DNA of 64,000 bases, taken from NCBI GenBank assembly GCA_002786025.1, contig NHNW01000042.1, forward strand, positions 1 through 64,000, written 5' to 3'. Below the pieces are notes generated by a model. That model was not told where the DNA came from and did not search any database. It saw nothing but the letters and a program-made list of their open reading frames with translations. Shown here one piece after another: positions 12,179 through 23,925 of the stretch (its first letter is position 1; each line of letters begins with the position of its first letter). This stretch comes from Zasmidium citrigriseum (taxonomy: Eukaryota; Ascomycota; Dothideomycetes; Mycosphaerellales; Mycosphaerellaceae). The position numbers and the translations under genes were made by a program.

Positions 12179-13808
12179 TCACTCCTGATCCTCCAGTTCA
12201 AGGAGGTTACCGCCCAGCATCCCACGCCTCGCCTTCTCCTTGCACCTCCCCGTCTCCAACTTCTCCGACAGCCTCGACTTCTGCCTCTTATCCTGCCACC
12301 CAGCCAAATAATCAGGCAAAGGAGAACAGACCTCATCCTGCGAGTCCAAGACAAGAAACGGCAACGAGCCAACGCTCAAACGACGGGGCAAGTCCTCATA
12401 GTCCGAAAATCCAATCGCAGGCCCCAAAACCCTAGCGTCATGTACCGCGTACGCGTTCTTCCACGGCAAGTCTTTGATTTGGATCCATACCGGTACCACC
12501 GGTCCATGCTGTTCACCTCGCCGGCTGAATTCGAGAATGTTGAGTAGGAGCTCAAGGTGCTGGTAGCGGTGGAAGGCTTCTGAACCTGTTGGGTGGGAAG
12601 CTTTCAGGTTTGGTTGGTGATATGGCGTCGGGTTGGAAGAATCTGGGTCGATGGGACGGATTGTTTCTGGGAGCTGGCGGCGTTCCGGAAGGACGCTCTC
12701 CGCGCCAGACATGTCGCCCAGTCGGAGATAGATCCAGACGAGCGACATGCGAAGGTCGAAGCTAGAAATCGTCAGCGTTCACAAGTACACTTGACGGGGA
12801 GAGGACGACGTACCCAAGTCTTTGCCATCTGTCCTTGAAGTCATCGGTGGAAACGAGAAGTGAGACCTGGAACTCATTTTTATGTAACAAGACGGCCGAA
12901 AATGCCGCTTCTGCGGCTGCGAATTGTCCTGCGATGGCGCATGTTTCCGCCTCTCTTTTGAGCTTCAGGAGGACTTCGAGTGCTCCCATTTCGATAGCAG
13001 AAAGCCACACAACAGTGGGTGCTAGATGCCGTTTCAGTTGTTCGAGGAAAGCGGGGGGGAGTATCTCAAAGCCGTGAAAGTGAAACCCATGCCCAACGCC
13101 CATGACTGATCGGATGGGTGCAAGGAACCGCTCACAAGCTTCAGGTCTGAGGGTGCGGTATACAGTGTCGTGAGCATGGACGTGAATCGTAGGGCCTCTT
13201 TCCCCGGTCTGAGAAAGTCGAAATGGGTCCTTGGGAGATTTCATTACAGGGCCAGTCCCAATGAGCGTGCAGCACAGCAGCTGCATGACATCCCAAAGCT
13301 TTGGTAGGTCCTGTGCCAGCATGAGAAGTACGCCTTGAATTTCAGATTTCGATGCATTGATATCCCAATTCCAATGTCCAGGCGGCCCGGCCGTCCAGTC
13401 GATCTCAATGGTGAAAGAGTTGTAGGCGAAGTTCTCCAGTGCATGCTCTGAGACTATGGGCACCTGAAAGACTTCGAGGTGCGGTCTCAGTACCGGACAG
13501 TTGTAACGTACAAGTACGAATGCGTTGCGTTTGAAGAGCAGCTTTTGAGCCTCATCATGGATAGCTTTGTTAAGCCTGAGAACCACAGTCTGAAATCGGT
13601 ACGGTCGGTCGCTCAGCTCTGAGGCCGAATCCTGTGTGTCGGAATCATGGTGGAAGATAGTCGCTGACGATGAAGGCTCCTTGTTTGTCGGGCTCTGTCG
13701 AACAAATTCTGCGTCCAAGAAGTGTTTCCAGATCTCGTCCCGGAGTTCTTGAGGAAGGCGGCTGATGGCAGACTTCATTGGTGACGGTGCAGTGGGCTCC
13801 AAGATCAA
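12179..13808 (-). CDS. 2EXR/F-box-like domain protein, paralog 1
   Basis: Exons on the minus strand are 13808-12814 and 12761-12179 (525 residues), with a 52-bp intron (GTACGT...TTCTAG). Splicing converts LGYVV-stop into LGFDLRMSLVW and carries the frame on for 190 residues. The N-terminus ISRLPQELRDEIWKHFL is the short F-box/2EXR-type motif common in fungal proteins that start with LPxELRxxIW. A central segment (VLVRYNCPVLRPHLEVFQVP, then NSFTIEIDWTAGPPG) is shared with the next gene, so the two are tandem paralogs. The function is unknown; such motifs often mediate Skp1-type protein contacts. Confidence 0.75.
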
Positions 13809-14296
13809 GAGTCATGCGCTGGAAAATCGGTGTGGACTATTTGGAATTCTTTCGGGGATGCAGTGACCATATAAGTACCCGGCGCCGGGAGATGGCTGCC
13901 TGGAAGACGCGGTGGTGATGTGTAGTCCCTTGCGTTAGCTGAAACATCAGTATTGTTGCACAGGAATGGTAGCTTGGCGGAATATTTGCAGGGTGAGAGA
14001 AGGGGTCACCTGCGCTTGGCACATATTAGATGTAGCCTTCTGCTATTTCCATTCAAGCCTTCGTCGTGGTCACAAAGTATCTGAGAAGTTGTTCAAAGAA
14101 GAACGCCCAGCTTAGTACTCGAGCCCCCTCCGAGTTTTCCCGGTCAAAATGGGAGATGCCCTGGCTATCCCCCAATTGTCGACAACGACCGACAGTCGAG
14201 CAAGCCGTTCGAGAGCTTGATAGCATCTGCTCCTCCGGAGAGAGCTGGTATTCCAGTTTGAGTATCTTCGTGGCCATTTTGCAGCAGCGAAATTCC
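13809..14296. other. Intergenic between the tandem 2EXR-like genes
   Basis: This stretch is the promoter of paralog 1 (which runs left) and the 3' region of paralog 2. Only shadow-type short frames are present. Confidence 0.5.
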
Positions 14297-15892
14297 TCAA
14301 ATGCTGCTGATGGGGAACAGGCATTCCTTCTCCAGAGCGTGTATGGCTGCCTTGTCCTCGCCGGAAAGCTCTCGCAAATGCTTCACGTTTTGCCAGCCGA
14401 TCATCTCAGGAGCTAGTGGGATGCTCGAGTGAGAGTGGAACTCAAGGAAGGGATACTTCTTCATGCTGAACTCTCCAGCCAAGATCTTCGCGCGGAGACG
14501 CTCATGCTGCTCCTGTCAAACCAGTCAGTGTCGTGGATCTCGCTGATCAGATTATGTTATGTGCAGACACTCACCAAAGTCGCTCGCTCCAACAGCTTGA
14601 TATCATACCGCACACGCCTGGAGGAATATGGTATCGCCTTCAAGAGCCACAGCACCCGAGGAATACGCCTGCTGAATTCACGAGGGCCTCGGTATGCGTC
14701 TTCCATAAGGAACATCATAGACAGCGTATGCATGTGGCTCAGGCGAGGGATTTGTCGAGAGACCGTGAATGCTTGCTGCGCCAGCATGAATGCACGGGAG
14801 ATATGATCGGCTGCCCATTCGCTCTCTCCCCGCCGCATAGTCAACCATGCTATTGAAAGTAGTGTGTCGAGCCTATCAAACAGATTAGCAAATCGAGATG
14901 GAGATGCTGGCGATTCGTTTTTTTACTTACGTGAGGCGTTTCAGAGGTGTGGTGGCTACCGTCTCCACCGGCTTGGAGGTATCGCTGAAGTAAAGGCAGT
15001 GCACATACAGACACCGAAACACAGACGCTGCAGTCTCGAAATCTCCATGGATGGCGTGGTCGTCGGCTTTCTTCTTGACTTGACGTAGTACCTCCAGTTG
15101 AGTCAGCTGCATGGCGCTTGCGAAAATGATATCCGGCGCGATAAGTTTGGCCACTTCGAATACTCGAGGCGTGACCTTGTTAAATCCATGGAAGAAGATC
15201 TTGTAGCCAGTTCCAGCCACCGATTGGATTGGATCCAGAAAGCGATTCAGATCATGTGCAGTAAGGGTACGGTTTCGAGTGTTTCGGGCCGTGATCCGAA
15301 CGACTGGACAGGCGATGTTGCGCTCGGTGTGTTTTCCGATCAGCTGCAGTGGTCTGCCTGGTGCTGAGGCGATGACGACTCGATCTGGGATAATTCTCTG
15401 GCATAGCAGGCGCAAGACCGTCCAGAACTGAGGCATGTCTTGCTCGAGCAAGAGGCGGGAGCCCCGCTGGCCGGGCACTTTGCTTGATGCATCTCCGAAG
15501 GGTCCAGTCGGCCAGTCGATATCGACCTCGAAAGAGTGGTTGACGAAGTTGTCCAAAGATTGGGTCGCAATCGCCGGCACGCCCATCAGATCGAGGTGTA
15601 CTTGTAGAGACGGGCAGTTGAAGCGCACAAGAACAACCTTTCGCTGGGTCAGGTAATGTGATGCGTTGCGGCCGATGGTCTTGTTGACACTGCAGATGGC
15701 TGTGTGGTGTCGATATGTTGTAGTGGTGATCTTGCGAGGCTTGAAGCCGCCCCAAGTGGACTCGTCGGCTTCTGGGTCGTTCCCGTAAGGTGGCGTCTTT
15801 TGTTCGGCCTCTCCGCCCATGAGGTAGGCCCATATCTGATCTTTGAGTTCTTGCGGAAGGGGAAAGTCGTCGAGGGGTTCTGGCGGAGCCAT
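14297..15892 (-). CDS. 2EXR/F-box-like domain protein, paralog 2
   Basis: Three minus-strand exons, 15892-14931, 14872-14575 and 14512-14297, give 491 residues. Introns are 58 bp (GTAAGT...GATAG) and 62 bp (GTGAGT...GACAG) and keep the frame. The N-terminus has FPLPQELKDQIWAYLM. VLVRFNCPSLQVHLDLMGVP and NHSFEVDIDWPTGPFG align with paralog 1 in the same order. Paralog 1 has one intron and this gene two, so the pair has diverged in gene structure as well as sequence. Function unknown. Confidence 0.75.
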
Positions 15893-16306
15893 GTTCCTGG
15901 TTCAGAGCCTCGAGGCAGTCGCTGGGTCGAGGGCGGAGGCGAACGTCTATGTCGGTCAGCTCTCTCGCTGTGAGTGCGTGACTTCAAGGCCTTGAAGCGA
16001 TTTTTCCACTCTTAAGCCTTTGCGACGAAGTGGGGGATTTCTGGGTATCTTCCAGTTGGACCAGAACACCGAGAGTGAGACCGTCCGAGGATGAATTTGA
16101 CGACTTGAATCTGGAGTTGCGACGCCGCTAGTGACGCTAGGGCGAGTAACCAGCGAAATTGAGCGAATGTTGGGTAGCGACCACGTGGATGTGAATGTGT
16201 AAATCCAAGACCTAGGCACATGGATGCATGGAGCGACTGTATCAATTGCCTGTATTTTCAAAAATGTACACTTACTAGATAACTTTCCAACACACTCGAC
16301 ATACCC
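15893..16306. other. Intergenic
   Basis: This is the promoter of paralog 2 and the 3' side of the CCDC47 homolog. No gene was recognised. Confidence 0.5.
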
Positions 16307-17751
16307 TCATGCCCTCATCGTCTGCTTCTTCATGCCTTTCCGCTGGTTCTTCTCCTTCTCCTTCTCAAGGAACTTCCTCTGCTCGTCCGCAGACATCTTG
16401 CTGAGCTTACGATCCCGCTCTTCTTTCTTCTGCTTCTCGGCAGCTGTTCTCCTCTCCTCGGCTTTCTCGTCCTCATCGATCTTTCGCAGCTTGCGCATCT
16501 CCTCCTCGCGGGTGGCCCTGATCTTTCGCATGGCCTCAGCTCGGAAGTGCGCAGTGTTCACGAGGTGGTCTGGCAAGCGCAAGAAGTATGTGAACAAGGC
16601 GGTGTTGCCTGGCTTGCTGTCCAAGCGCATTGACAAGTAGACACGCTTCTTGGAAACAATGTCGTTGAGTCTGGGGCACGTTAGCATTAAACCAGTTTCG
16701 GGACGTCATTTGGGTCTTACTTCTTTGGAGCATCGATTGGCTGATCAGACACAACCAATGCCTCTAAATCCTCCCCAGCCTCTTCAACAGCCTTGAGGAG
16801 CTCAGGCGTGAGCATGGCCTCCGTAACTTCGGCGCTTTCCGACATGATCGTGGCCCACTGAGGAACTTTAGGATGGTCCTTGGTCGAGGTCAAGCTCAGA
16901 TCATAGCGATCATCACGCAGCTGCTTCATCTTGTCCTTGTGCACGATGGCCCAAACGAATCCGTCAAAGGTGCTGTCTTTGCTGGCAGGGGTAGAAGCTC
17001 CCTGTGCCTTCGCAGGTACCAAAGCCTTCTCCTTTCCGTCGAAGCAGTATGCCGTCGCCTCGAGCTTCTCCACTGGAGGAGGTATGCTGTCCATAAAGAA
17101 AGAGAGCGCAGACTCTCCAAACAGTATCAACGGGTTGTAGCGCTTGAACAGCGTGAGCTTGATATCAAGGAAAGCCACATTCTGTCGTCCCGTGCAGTAT
17201 GTGGTGTACTCATTCTTGCTCTTCTGCTTATACATCTTCTCAGGATCCTGGCTGATCGCCTCTTTCGTCCAGTTGTTGAAGCCAACTCGCGCGAACTCGG
17301 ATTCGAGCAATGGCAGATTCGTCTGAGCCCATTGCTTCGCGCGCTTTCTGTTGAGACTAGCACCAATGATGTTGACGATAATGATGACTATGATGATCGG
17401 GATGATGACCAGTTCTTGGTAGAAGTCGGCGATGGTGACGCGCTCCCACACTCGATACCATTTCGTGTAGGGTCGGCCTGCAATGCCGGTACCCGCGCTG
17501 AAAATGCCACCGGCAGCTGCCTTTGCGGTCGGTGAGGTGCCTGGGAACTCGGACGAGGCAGCGTGGCCTGGAGGAGCTGGTGATGCCGCAGTCGCGAAGT
17601 CGGCAAAGTCTGGGTATTGTTAGCTGGCTTGATCGCATGGCGCTTCTTGGATACCAGCCATACCATCGCCATCTCCAGGTGCAGCTGGTGCTGAAGACTT
17701 CGCGCCGCCCAGGAAGTCCTGAAGCGGCTTCAACAAGGCCAGTCCCGCCAT
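16307..17751 (-). CDS. CCDC47/DUF1682 family ER membrane protein
   Basis: Minus-strand exons 17751-17655, 17609-16721 and 16670-16307 give 449 residues. The 45-bp first intron has a perfect GCTAAC branch; the second (50 bp) joins ...PIDAPK to KLNDIVSKKRVYLS. A strongly hydrophobic segment (ELVIIPIIIVIIIVNIIGA) after a short Ala/Gly-rich N-terminus is the single membrane anchor. The body (WAQTNLPLLESEF, YNPLILFGESALSFFMDSIPPP) is typical of DUF1682. The last 70 residues are a highly charged Arg/Lys/Glu coiled coil ending in basic residues. Animal CCDC47 is part of the PAT complex that helps multi-pass proteins fold at the ER translocon; a similar role here is inferred. Confidence 0.85.
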
Positions 17752-18275
17752 TTTGAGTCGAAGATGTTATGTTGAAGACCACGTGCAGAAGAGGAACGCT
17801 GGGCCTGTGCTGGAGCTGCGAAGTGAGGTCAAATTGGCTCTCGGGCGAGTCGGCACACTCTTCGCCGCCCGCCGAGTGGGGGCTGGAGATTGGCCTCGCC
17901 AACGCCTTCAACAACAACAATCACATGCAATGTCTTCGGAATCGAAATCACTATACCAGAAGATGTCCTCATTGCCCGAGAAATATCCACGGCATGGGTA
18001 TCGCTCTATGATATCACGGCCGATATGACGATGGATATCAAGCACGCCCTGACACAGCATCCTTCCCTATCGGGAAGCAAGCTTCTCTCCACCCTGGATC
18101 TTTGTGACAATGATTCCTCCTCGTAATCTCTTCTCCTTCTTCCTACGAGACACCATCGCGACTTCTTTATCTGCATCGACTAGACACAATCTAATCAAGG
18201 CTATCTCGACCTTCTCCATCAGCATTCAGACTATAGCAATTACGACAGGAGACAAGCCGGCCGCCAAACTCGAAG
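17752..18275. promoter_or_regulatory. Divergent promoter region
   Basis: This stretch separates the CCDC47 homolog (-) from the FAD oxidoreductase (+), so it should carry both promoters. Short frames in it lack support. Confidence 0.45.
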
Positions 18276-19791
18276 ATGACTTCTCTCGAGAGACCCAAGT
18301 TACCCAGGAACAGGCAGCCATGTGATCCGCCAACCCCCAAATCGACCGCGAGCTTCTGGCATACAGAGCCCTCAGCCTTATTGCTTGCCCACCGATCGAC
18401 TCGAAACCTCCCAGAGACGGCAGATGTCGTGGTCATTGGAAGTGGCATGACTGGTGCCAGTGTAGCCCACCATATACTCACTGAAGGAGACAAAGATGCC
18501 AATGTAGTAATGCTTGAAGCTCGAGAGGCATGCTGGGGAGCTACAGGACGTGTATGTTTCTGACATGTTCAATGCATTGCTTTTAATCCCGCTGACATTG
18601 GATCAGAATGGTGGCCACTGCCAGCCAATTCTATTTGAGCATCCACATGAACCCAGCATAGGCCACTTCGAGCTCAAGAACTTCCACACCCTGCAGAGTC
18701 TGATCGATGAAAAGAACATCGACTGTGAATTTGTTGCCCAACCAGGCGTCCGAGCAATCTACTCCCGCGGCCACCTGAACGATGCCGAGCTCGCACTTCT
18801 GACCATGAAAGATACCGCGCCTGAGTTGGCTTCTAGGATGCGACTAGTACACGACAGAGACGAGTTGAACGCACTCAGAATCCCATCAGCTCTCGGCGCT
18901 ATTGTCACCGACATTGCCGCAAGAATGTGGCCCTATAAATTTGTAGCCAAGATTCTCGAGGATCTGGTCACATCGACGAAACTCAAGGGTTCCTTCAACC
19001 TGCAAACCTTGACTCCTGTGGAAGAGATCTCGCAGGATGGCGATTCGGGCCATGTCACAGTCAAGACCAAGCGAGGAGCCATCAAAGCGAAGAAAGTTGT
19101 CTTGGCCACCAACGCGTACACCTCGCACCTCCTCCACAGCTTTGCAGACCTCATAGTCCCATGTCGAGGTCAAATGTCCTCTTTAATTCCTTTTCCATCG
19201 GTCGCTGGAGAAGATCGACTAAAGACCTCTCTTGGCTTCATGGGCGATGGTCTTGACGACTACCTCATCCAGCGACCCAATGAGCGAGGCGGTCATTTGA
19301 TGTTCGGAGGCGGTCGACAACACGGAGGTTCCATTGGCGTAACGAACGACGATGTCGTCGACGACAGCACGGCACATTATCTTCGAGGACGTCTTGTGGA
19401 AGCATTCAATCTTCCTGAAGCTGGGAAAGAGATGGACGCCACGCATATGTGGACGGGCATCATGGGCTTTTCTCGCGACGACAAACCTTGGGTTGGACCA
19501 TTACCTGGCAACGAGAACATGTTCATCGCAGCTGGATTCACTGGTCATGGCATGCCCAACACCTGGCTATGTGGCAAAGCTGTGGCGACTATGGTCTCAA
19601 AGACCCTTTCAGGCGTTGGGATCGATTCTGCAATCGACATTGCGAGTGAGGAGACAGGCCTACCGAAGTCATACATCGTGAGCAAAGATCGTATCGAGGC
19701 TGCAATGCTTCTTGAAGACGTCGAATCAAAGGACTGGGCCGAAATGGAGCGTGGCAAGAGGGCAGAAAAGAGGATGTCTGGATACGCATAA
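18276..19791 (+). CDS. FAD-dependent oxidoreductase, DAO (D-amino-acid/glycine oxidase) family
   Basis: Exons 18276-18551 and 18607-19791 give 486 residues, with a 55-bp intron (GTATGT...GATCAG). Splicing creates WGATGR|NGGHCQP, the conserved phrase of the DAO superfamily that follows the dinucleotide fold. The Rossmann motif is VVVIGSGMTG (51-60), with Glu81 (VVMLEAR) placed to bind the FAD ribose. The C-terminal FSRDDKPWVGPLPG and AAGFTGHGMPNTWLCGKAVA are the usual FAD-closing elements. It probably oxidises an amine or amino acid with release of H2O2 or transfer of electrons; the substrate cannot be told. No signal peptide is visible. Confidence 0.85.
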
Positions 19792-20019
19792 TTGAAAGAC
19801 AATTCGAAACTCCTCGACGAAATGATACCTGACGCCGACCTGGCGGGTCAGATTTGTGGATCAAAGAACATGATTGATTTGATACTGGAACGAAATCCCT
19901 TCGAACACGCCGTACTGCTTTATACGAGATATCTGGTCTGGTAACTGACTTCACCCCCATTCCGTATGAGATGTTGCCGCTACGTTGGCGTGCTCCACGA
20001 TCATCATTGCTGATAGTTT

Positions 20020-20684
20020 CTAGAATCCCCTTCCACACGTGAATTGATCGTCGTACTGAGTGTATTTAACGTTGTCAAACAACGTCACAGCAGCCGCGCT
20101 CAGAGCACCCGAGCCTAGCACAGTGGTGTTGAAGCTGATGAGACTCGTCCTCGGGATCTTAGTCACCGTAAAATGGCCCATATCACTCACGACCGGATTC
20201 TGTGGTGTGAACGTAAAACTCTGCAATCCCACCATCTGGTTGTCGGCGTTGTAGCCCTGCAATGTGATGGTGCAGGGCACTGGCGCGGTGACAGTACCCT
20301 GCGCAGCCGCCGCCGCACACCCAAAATAAAATTCCTGGAGCTGGAAACAGACCTGCGACGTCGCTATGCTGGGTGGATTTAGCAAGGCCGGTTCGTCGGG
20401 GGCGTTGTATAAGGCGGAGTTTGGAGGAGATCGGGTGCGGACGCCGGCGAGGGTTGGTTGGGTGTTTGCAGCGAAGGTGAAGCCGTTGTAGATTATGCCG
20501 CCGTCGGATTGGAAGGGGGCTGGGAGGGTTGCGCTTCCCAGGTCATCGTACTGGGGTCGTGAGTGGGTTGTTGAGGGGTTGGGGTTGGGAGGGAATTTAC
20601 CATGTCGGTGCGTTGGGCGCCGAAGCCGATTACTGCGCTGGATGCTGGGCCTATGAGGCAGGCGAGTGTGATTGTTGATGGCAT
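20020..20684 (-). CDS. Small secreted protein, divergent paralog pair (left member)
   Basis: Exons 20684-20601 and 20550-20020 give 204 residues, with a 50-bp intron (GTAAAT...CCCCAG) at phase 0. The N-terminus MPSTITLACLIGPASSAVIG is signal-peptide-like. The mature part contains SQVCFQLQEFYFGC, a Pro-Cys strand (APVPCTITLQGYN), SFTFTPQNPV and a terminal Cys (QFTCGRGF), suggesting a beta-rich disulphide domain. A similar order (GC, then PVxCTLQVSG, then a hydrophobic strand) occurs in the gene at 21,620, which points away from it. No family name is claimed. Confidence 0.72.
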
Positions 20685-20776
20685 TGTGGCGAGAGGGGGA
20701 CCGGGTCGAAGTTATGTGTTGAATGGGCAGGTAGGAAGATAGAGGAAGTGAAGGCAACCATGAGACGAGGACTTTT

Positions 20777-20790
20777 GAGGCTTTTATACT
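20777..20790 (-). promoter_or_regulatory. TATA box candidate
   Basis: Minus-strand AGTATAAAAG lies about 100 bp upstream of the start at 20,684, a normal distance for a fungal TATA element. Confidence 0.45.
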
Positions 20791-21520
20791 CTCTTCTACT
20801 TTCACATGCAAGTAGAAATTGAAAAGTCGATCATTAGCCTCATCTATCGAGCAATGGCTCGAGACGATGGAAAAAACTGATCATCGATCAACGCAGTCTG
20901 TTCCTGCAGTGAGCAAAACCAAGTCGAGTCGAGACCATACATTGGCAGTAGAAGAAGCACGCATTGTCCGGAGCTTCAATGGCTTAAGCCTGTAGCTCAA
21001 AGAGCTATCCCCAAACGAGGTCTTCGAAAGCTACGTTACGTTCTGCGCCATCTTCTAGCTTGCTGCTTTCCTGCATGATGGGATCCGAATTAGGAAGGAG
21101 CGACGCTGGGGTTCCCCATCACTCGACGCACAAGCGCGCTAGTGACGGAGGATGGTCCGTAAGCAAGGCTGACTTTCACAAGCATACAGCACAGACGTAG
21201 ATCGCAGCATGTCGATTCGGTCTCGACCATCGTCAGAAAGGTCGGACGTCTCCGCCTGGATACGATCACATGCTGAGTATCGATCGTTTGTTCCCAAGAG
21301 AATCCTTCTGTAGATTGAGTTCAAGAGGCACTTTTCCTTGGAGCGCCTGTCTGATGGCATCTTGCATAGACTTCCCTTGGTTCTTGCATACACTACGCTC
21401 TGCCGCACACTGCCCCTAAAAGGACACAAAGTGTTTGTCATGGGAATCCTTACTGGAACTCTGAACGTCTTTTTGGATCGTCGTCGTCAATAGGTCTTGA
21501 CTTTTGATCGCCACCGAAGA

Positions 21521-21526
21521 TATAAA
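21521..21526 (+). promoter_or_regulatory. TATA box candidate
   Basis: TATAAA lies about 95 bp before the ATG at 21,620, mirroring the TATA of the divergent paralog. Confidence 0.45.
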
Positions 21527-21619
21527 GTAGCTGGTCAACCTTCAATATAGAATATTCCAAGCGCCAGACAGGCTGCACCACACTCTCAACGTTCAACAAG
21601 AGCAATCGACAAGGCCAAG

Positions 21620-22328
21620 ATGCATCTCACTCCAACATTCTTCATCGCCGCCGTCTCTGGCATCGCAGGTGTAACAGCCCAACTCGTCCGTGGCATCGAA
21701 TACGTCGACAAGGTACTCAACCCTTCAACTGAGAATGATCTGTCATCGCTAACTCCTCCAAAATTCGATAACGGAAACGGAATCTCACCTCCCGTCTCGC
21801 CCATCGGTAACGGCGCAACAGGGACCTTAGTCTACAACACCTGGGAATACTACAACGTCCAGGCTTTAGCACCGACTCTTCAAGTTGAGAGCTCTCCGAA
21901 TGTCGCGACATACGGTGCGGTCGGGGAGACGGCTAACGGCCAGCCAGTGTGGAAACCGAGAAGTGATTCGATTCTTTACTTTGCGCAGAGGAGGTCAGCG
22001 AAGCTCAAGAACATCCTCAATGGAGATACCAGAACTGATGTATCCCAGTCTCGCGTACGGCTGTGTCTCCAACACACTAGAAGCCACTGTCCCGGTAACT
22101 TGCACCCTCCAAGTCTCTGGCGTTCGAACAGATGGGATCACAGTCGTCCAAGAGCTTGCATACAACCCTGGTGTTCTCGGCTCGCGTTTGAACACCACGA
22201 CGTTCCCGCAGAGTACTTTTGGTAGCCTGAAGAGTGTGTCGTTCCAGGTTGTCCAGGCCGGCCTTCCGACGAATTTGATTTCGCCGGTCGTTGATGACAA
22301 CCGATATGTCGCATACTACAGGCGCTGA
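21620..22328 (+). CDS. Small secreted protein, divergent paralog pair (right member)
   Basis: The N-terminus MHLTPTFFIAAVSGIAGVTAQ is a clear signal peptide. The first frame runs from 21,620 to about 21,960 and the second, to the stop at 22,328, carries YPSLAYGCVSN, TVPVTCTLQVSG and SFQVVQAG, matching the pattern of the 20,020 gene. The two frames differ by +1, so an intron of length 1 mod 3 is required. Candidate borders include GTGATT (21,963) to ACCAG (22,032), 70 bp, but none is convincing; a CTAAC branch followed by CAG at 21,943 is a competing signal. The exon join is therefore unresolved, and a frameshift cannot be excluded. Confidence 0.6.
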
Positions 22329-22418
22329 GTGTGAATACTGATTGTCGGTCGGACCTAGTGGCAGCGTTGATCGAGGTTGCAGCAGATATAAGACCAGCCT
22401 GTTTGCGGGAGAAGACGT

Positions 22419-23399
22419 TTAAGTGCGCGTTGATCTGGCGAATGTCCGTTGCAGAAATTCCAAGATATTGTCAAGTTGCTCCGGCACTTTGTACCAATGG
22501 CCTTCATCGTACTCCTTGAAAGTCAGATCGTTCACTCCCGATCTTCTCAGTATCTCCGCTGCTTGACGCCCTTTGGCCGTTTTGACCTTCTCGTCATGCA
22601 ATCCATGCCCTAGGAATACCGGCGTATCGAGAAACGTCGTTTGTCGACCTTCTGGAAGAGGAGGCAAGTCCATGGCACTCCGCACATAGTTGCAGACTTG
22701 CACGGCTGTCGACGGCCTCGGAGTCCCAGCCTCAGCAAACGGATCATCGACATTCTCCCCTTCGACACTTTCCGAAGCCTCCAAAATCTGCTCGACATCT
22801 CCCGCGAAAGGCAGCCATCCACTCATTCCCACGAATCCTCCCAACGCATCACCCCCATCATACCCCAAGAGAAACCACAGAGCCATCGCACAGCCCTGAC
22901 TCAATCCTCCTACCACCACGTTTCTCGCCCCGACATGTCGGATCTCCTCCTCTACAATCCCTCTCAAGAACTCTGCGGATTCCTTCAGTCCCTCGAGCTG
23001 CCACTCCTCTTCCTCCCTCGTCATTCGTCGTTTGTCCTGTTCATCGATGGGCACGTTATCGAACCATTGCGAGATCACGGCGCGATTATACCATCTCGCA
23101 CGCCGAGGTGCGGCGGTCGGGAAGATGAACTTGGTGTTTGGAAGGGCTGATGATATTGTGGTCCTTTGAGCGGGTCCGTTGTTCCGACTCGGCTGAATGG
23201 TGAGTGGGCTGGTAAGAAGTTCAGTTCCGAAGTCTCGGCCAGTGTCTCCGCGGCCGTGGAGGAGGATGACAGTCTGTCTATGTTCCGCAGAGGATGAGAT
23301 GATGGTGGGAGCCGGGTATGTTGATGTCTTCTTCGAAGTATTGATCGTCGTGTCGATTTGAACGTCACGAGGGCCAGTTGCGGTCATTATGGCATCCAT
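22419..23399 (-). CDS. Acyl-protein thioesterase/carboxylesterase-like hydrolase
   Basis: A single exon. The frame extends up to 23,480, but Met28 of that frame (MDAIMTATGPRD, 23,399) gives a family-like N-terminus and is preferred. The alpha/beta-hydrolase signs are VILLHGRGDTGRDF (oxyanion region), VVGGLSQGCAMALW with the nucleophile Ser in GLSQG, PVFLGHGLHDEKV with the acid Asp, and DEGHWYKVPEQ with the catalytic His. This matches the phospholipase/carboxylesterase family that includes acyl-protein thioesterase, which removes palmitate from proteins or hydrolyses short esters in the cytosol. An Asp/Glu-rich insert before the Asp motif lengthens it relative to APT1. Confidence 0.82.
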   Translation of the reverse strand: MDAIMTATGPRDVQIDTTINTSKKTSTYPAPTIISSSAEHRQTVILLHGRGDTGRDFGTELLTSPLTIQPSRNNGPAQRTTISSALPNTKFIFPTAAPRRARWYNRAVISQWFDNVPIDEQDKRRMTREEEEWQLEGLKESAEFLRGIVEEEIRHVGARNVVVGGLSQGCAMALWFLLGYDGGDALGGFVGMSGWLPFAGDVEQILEASESVEGENVDDPFAEAGTPRPSTAVQVCNYVRSAMDLPPLPEGRQTTFLDTPVFLGHGLHDEKVKTAKGRQAAEILRRSGVNDLTFKEYDEGHWYKVPEQLDNILEFLQRTFARSTRT

Positions 23400-23925
23400 G
23401 CTGGGTTCCGATTTGGTATAATTTGTCGAATGGTGAGGACAAAATAAATTGAAGTACGTGAGCTTCGTTGAGTCATGCATGCCAAGGGCGTTTACCGGTG
23501 TGGCACTGCAGGCACTCAGAAGAATGCCGTACGTCCATGGAAAGAAATACAGCCGGGAGTATGCCTGCGATAAGTGATTGAAATCTCTTGGATCGACAAG
23601 TGAACTCAGGCTTTTCCTATGCTTCTAATGCCTTTTCAAAGCTAGTCTCAAGATGTCAGACCATCTGACATGTGACAGCCAATAACAGCCTAACCTTAGA
23701 TGTTAACAGGGCCTGGGAAGATGAGACCGACTCGTACAGGTACGACATGCTTTACTGTACGGTCAAACTTACCGATTGAGGCTTGAGATTGTCCCATGAA
23801 ATCAGACAAGAAATGTTGCTTTGAAATGCAAATTCGAGACGATGTCTTGTATAAGAGAAGGAGTCTCCTGTTGCAAATGTTCTGCTTCTCACTCCAGTTG
23901 CAACGCGTTTAGGGTCTCCAAGAAA
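23400..23925. promoter_or_regulatory. Divergent promoter region
   Basis: This stretch separates the hydrolase (-) and the SDR (+). No open frame of note is present. Confidence 0.45.

Larger units (their letters stand above)
20685..21619. promoter_or_regulatory. Divergent promoter between the two secreted-protein genes
   Basis: This 935-bp stretch contains a TATA candidate at each end (20,777-20,790 minus; 21,521-21,526 plus) and no supported gene. Short frames such as 21,139-21,441 (-) are probably chance. Confidence 0.5.

Noticed and set aside
22419..23480. Full-length use of the start at 23,480 for the hydrolase
   Set aside because: The first 27 residues are not family-like; Met at 23,399 is the better start, though the longer form cannot be excluded.
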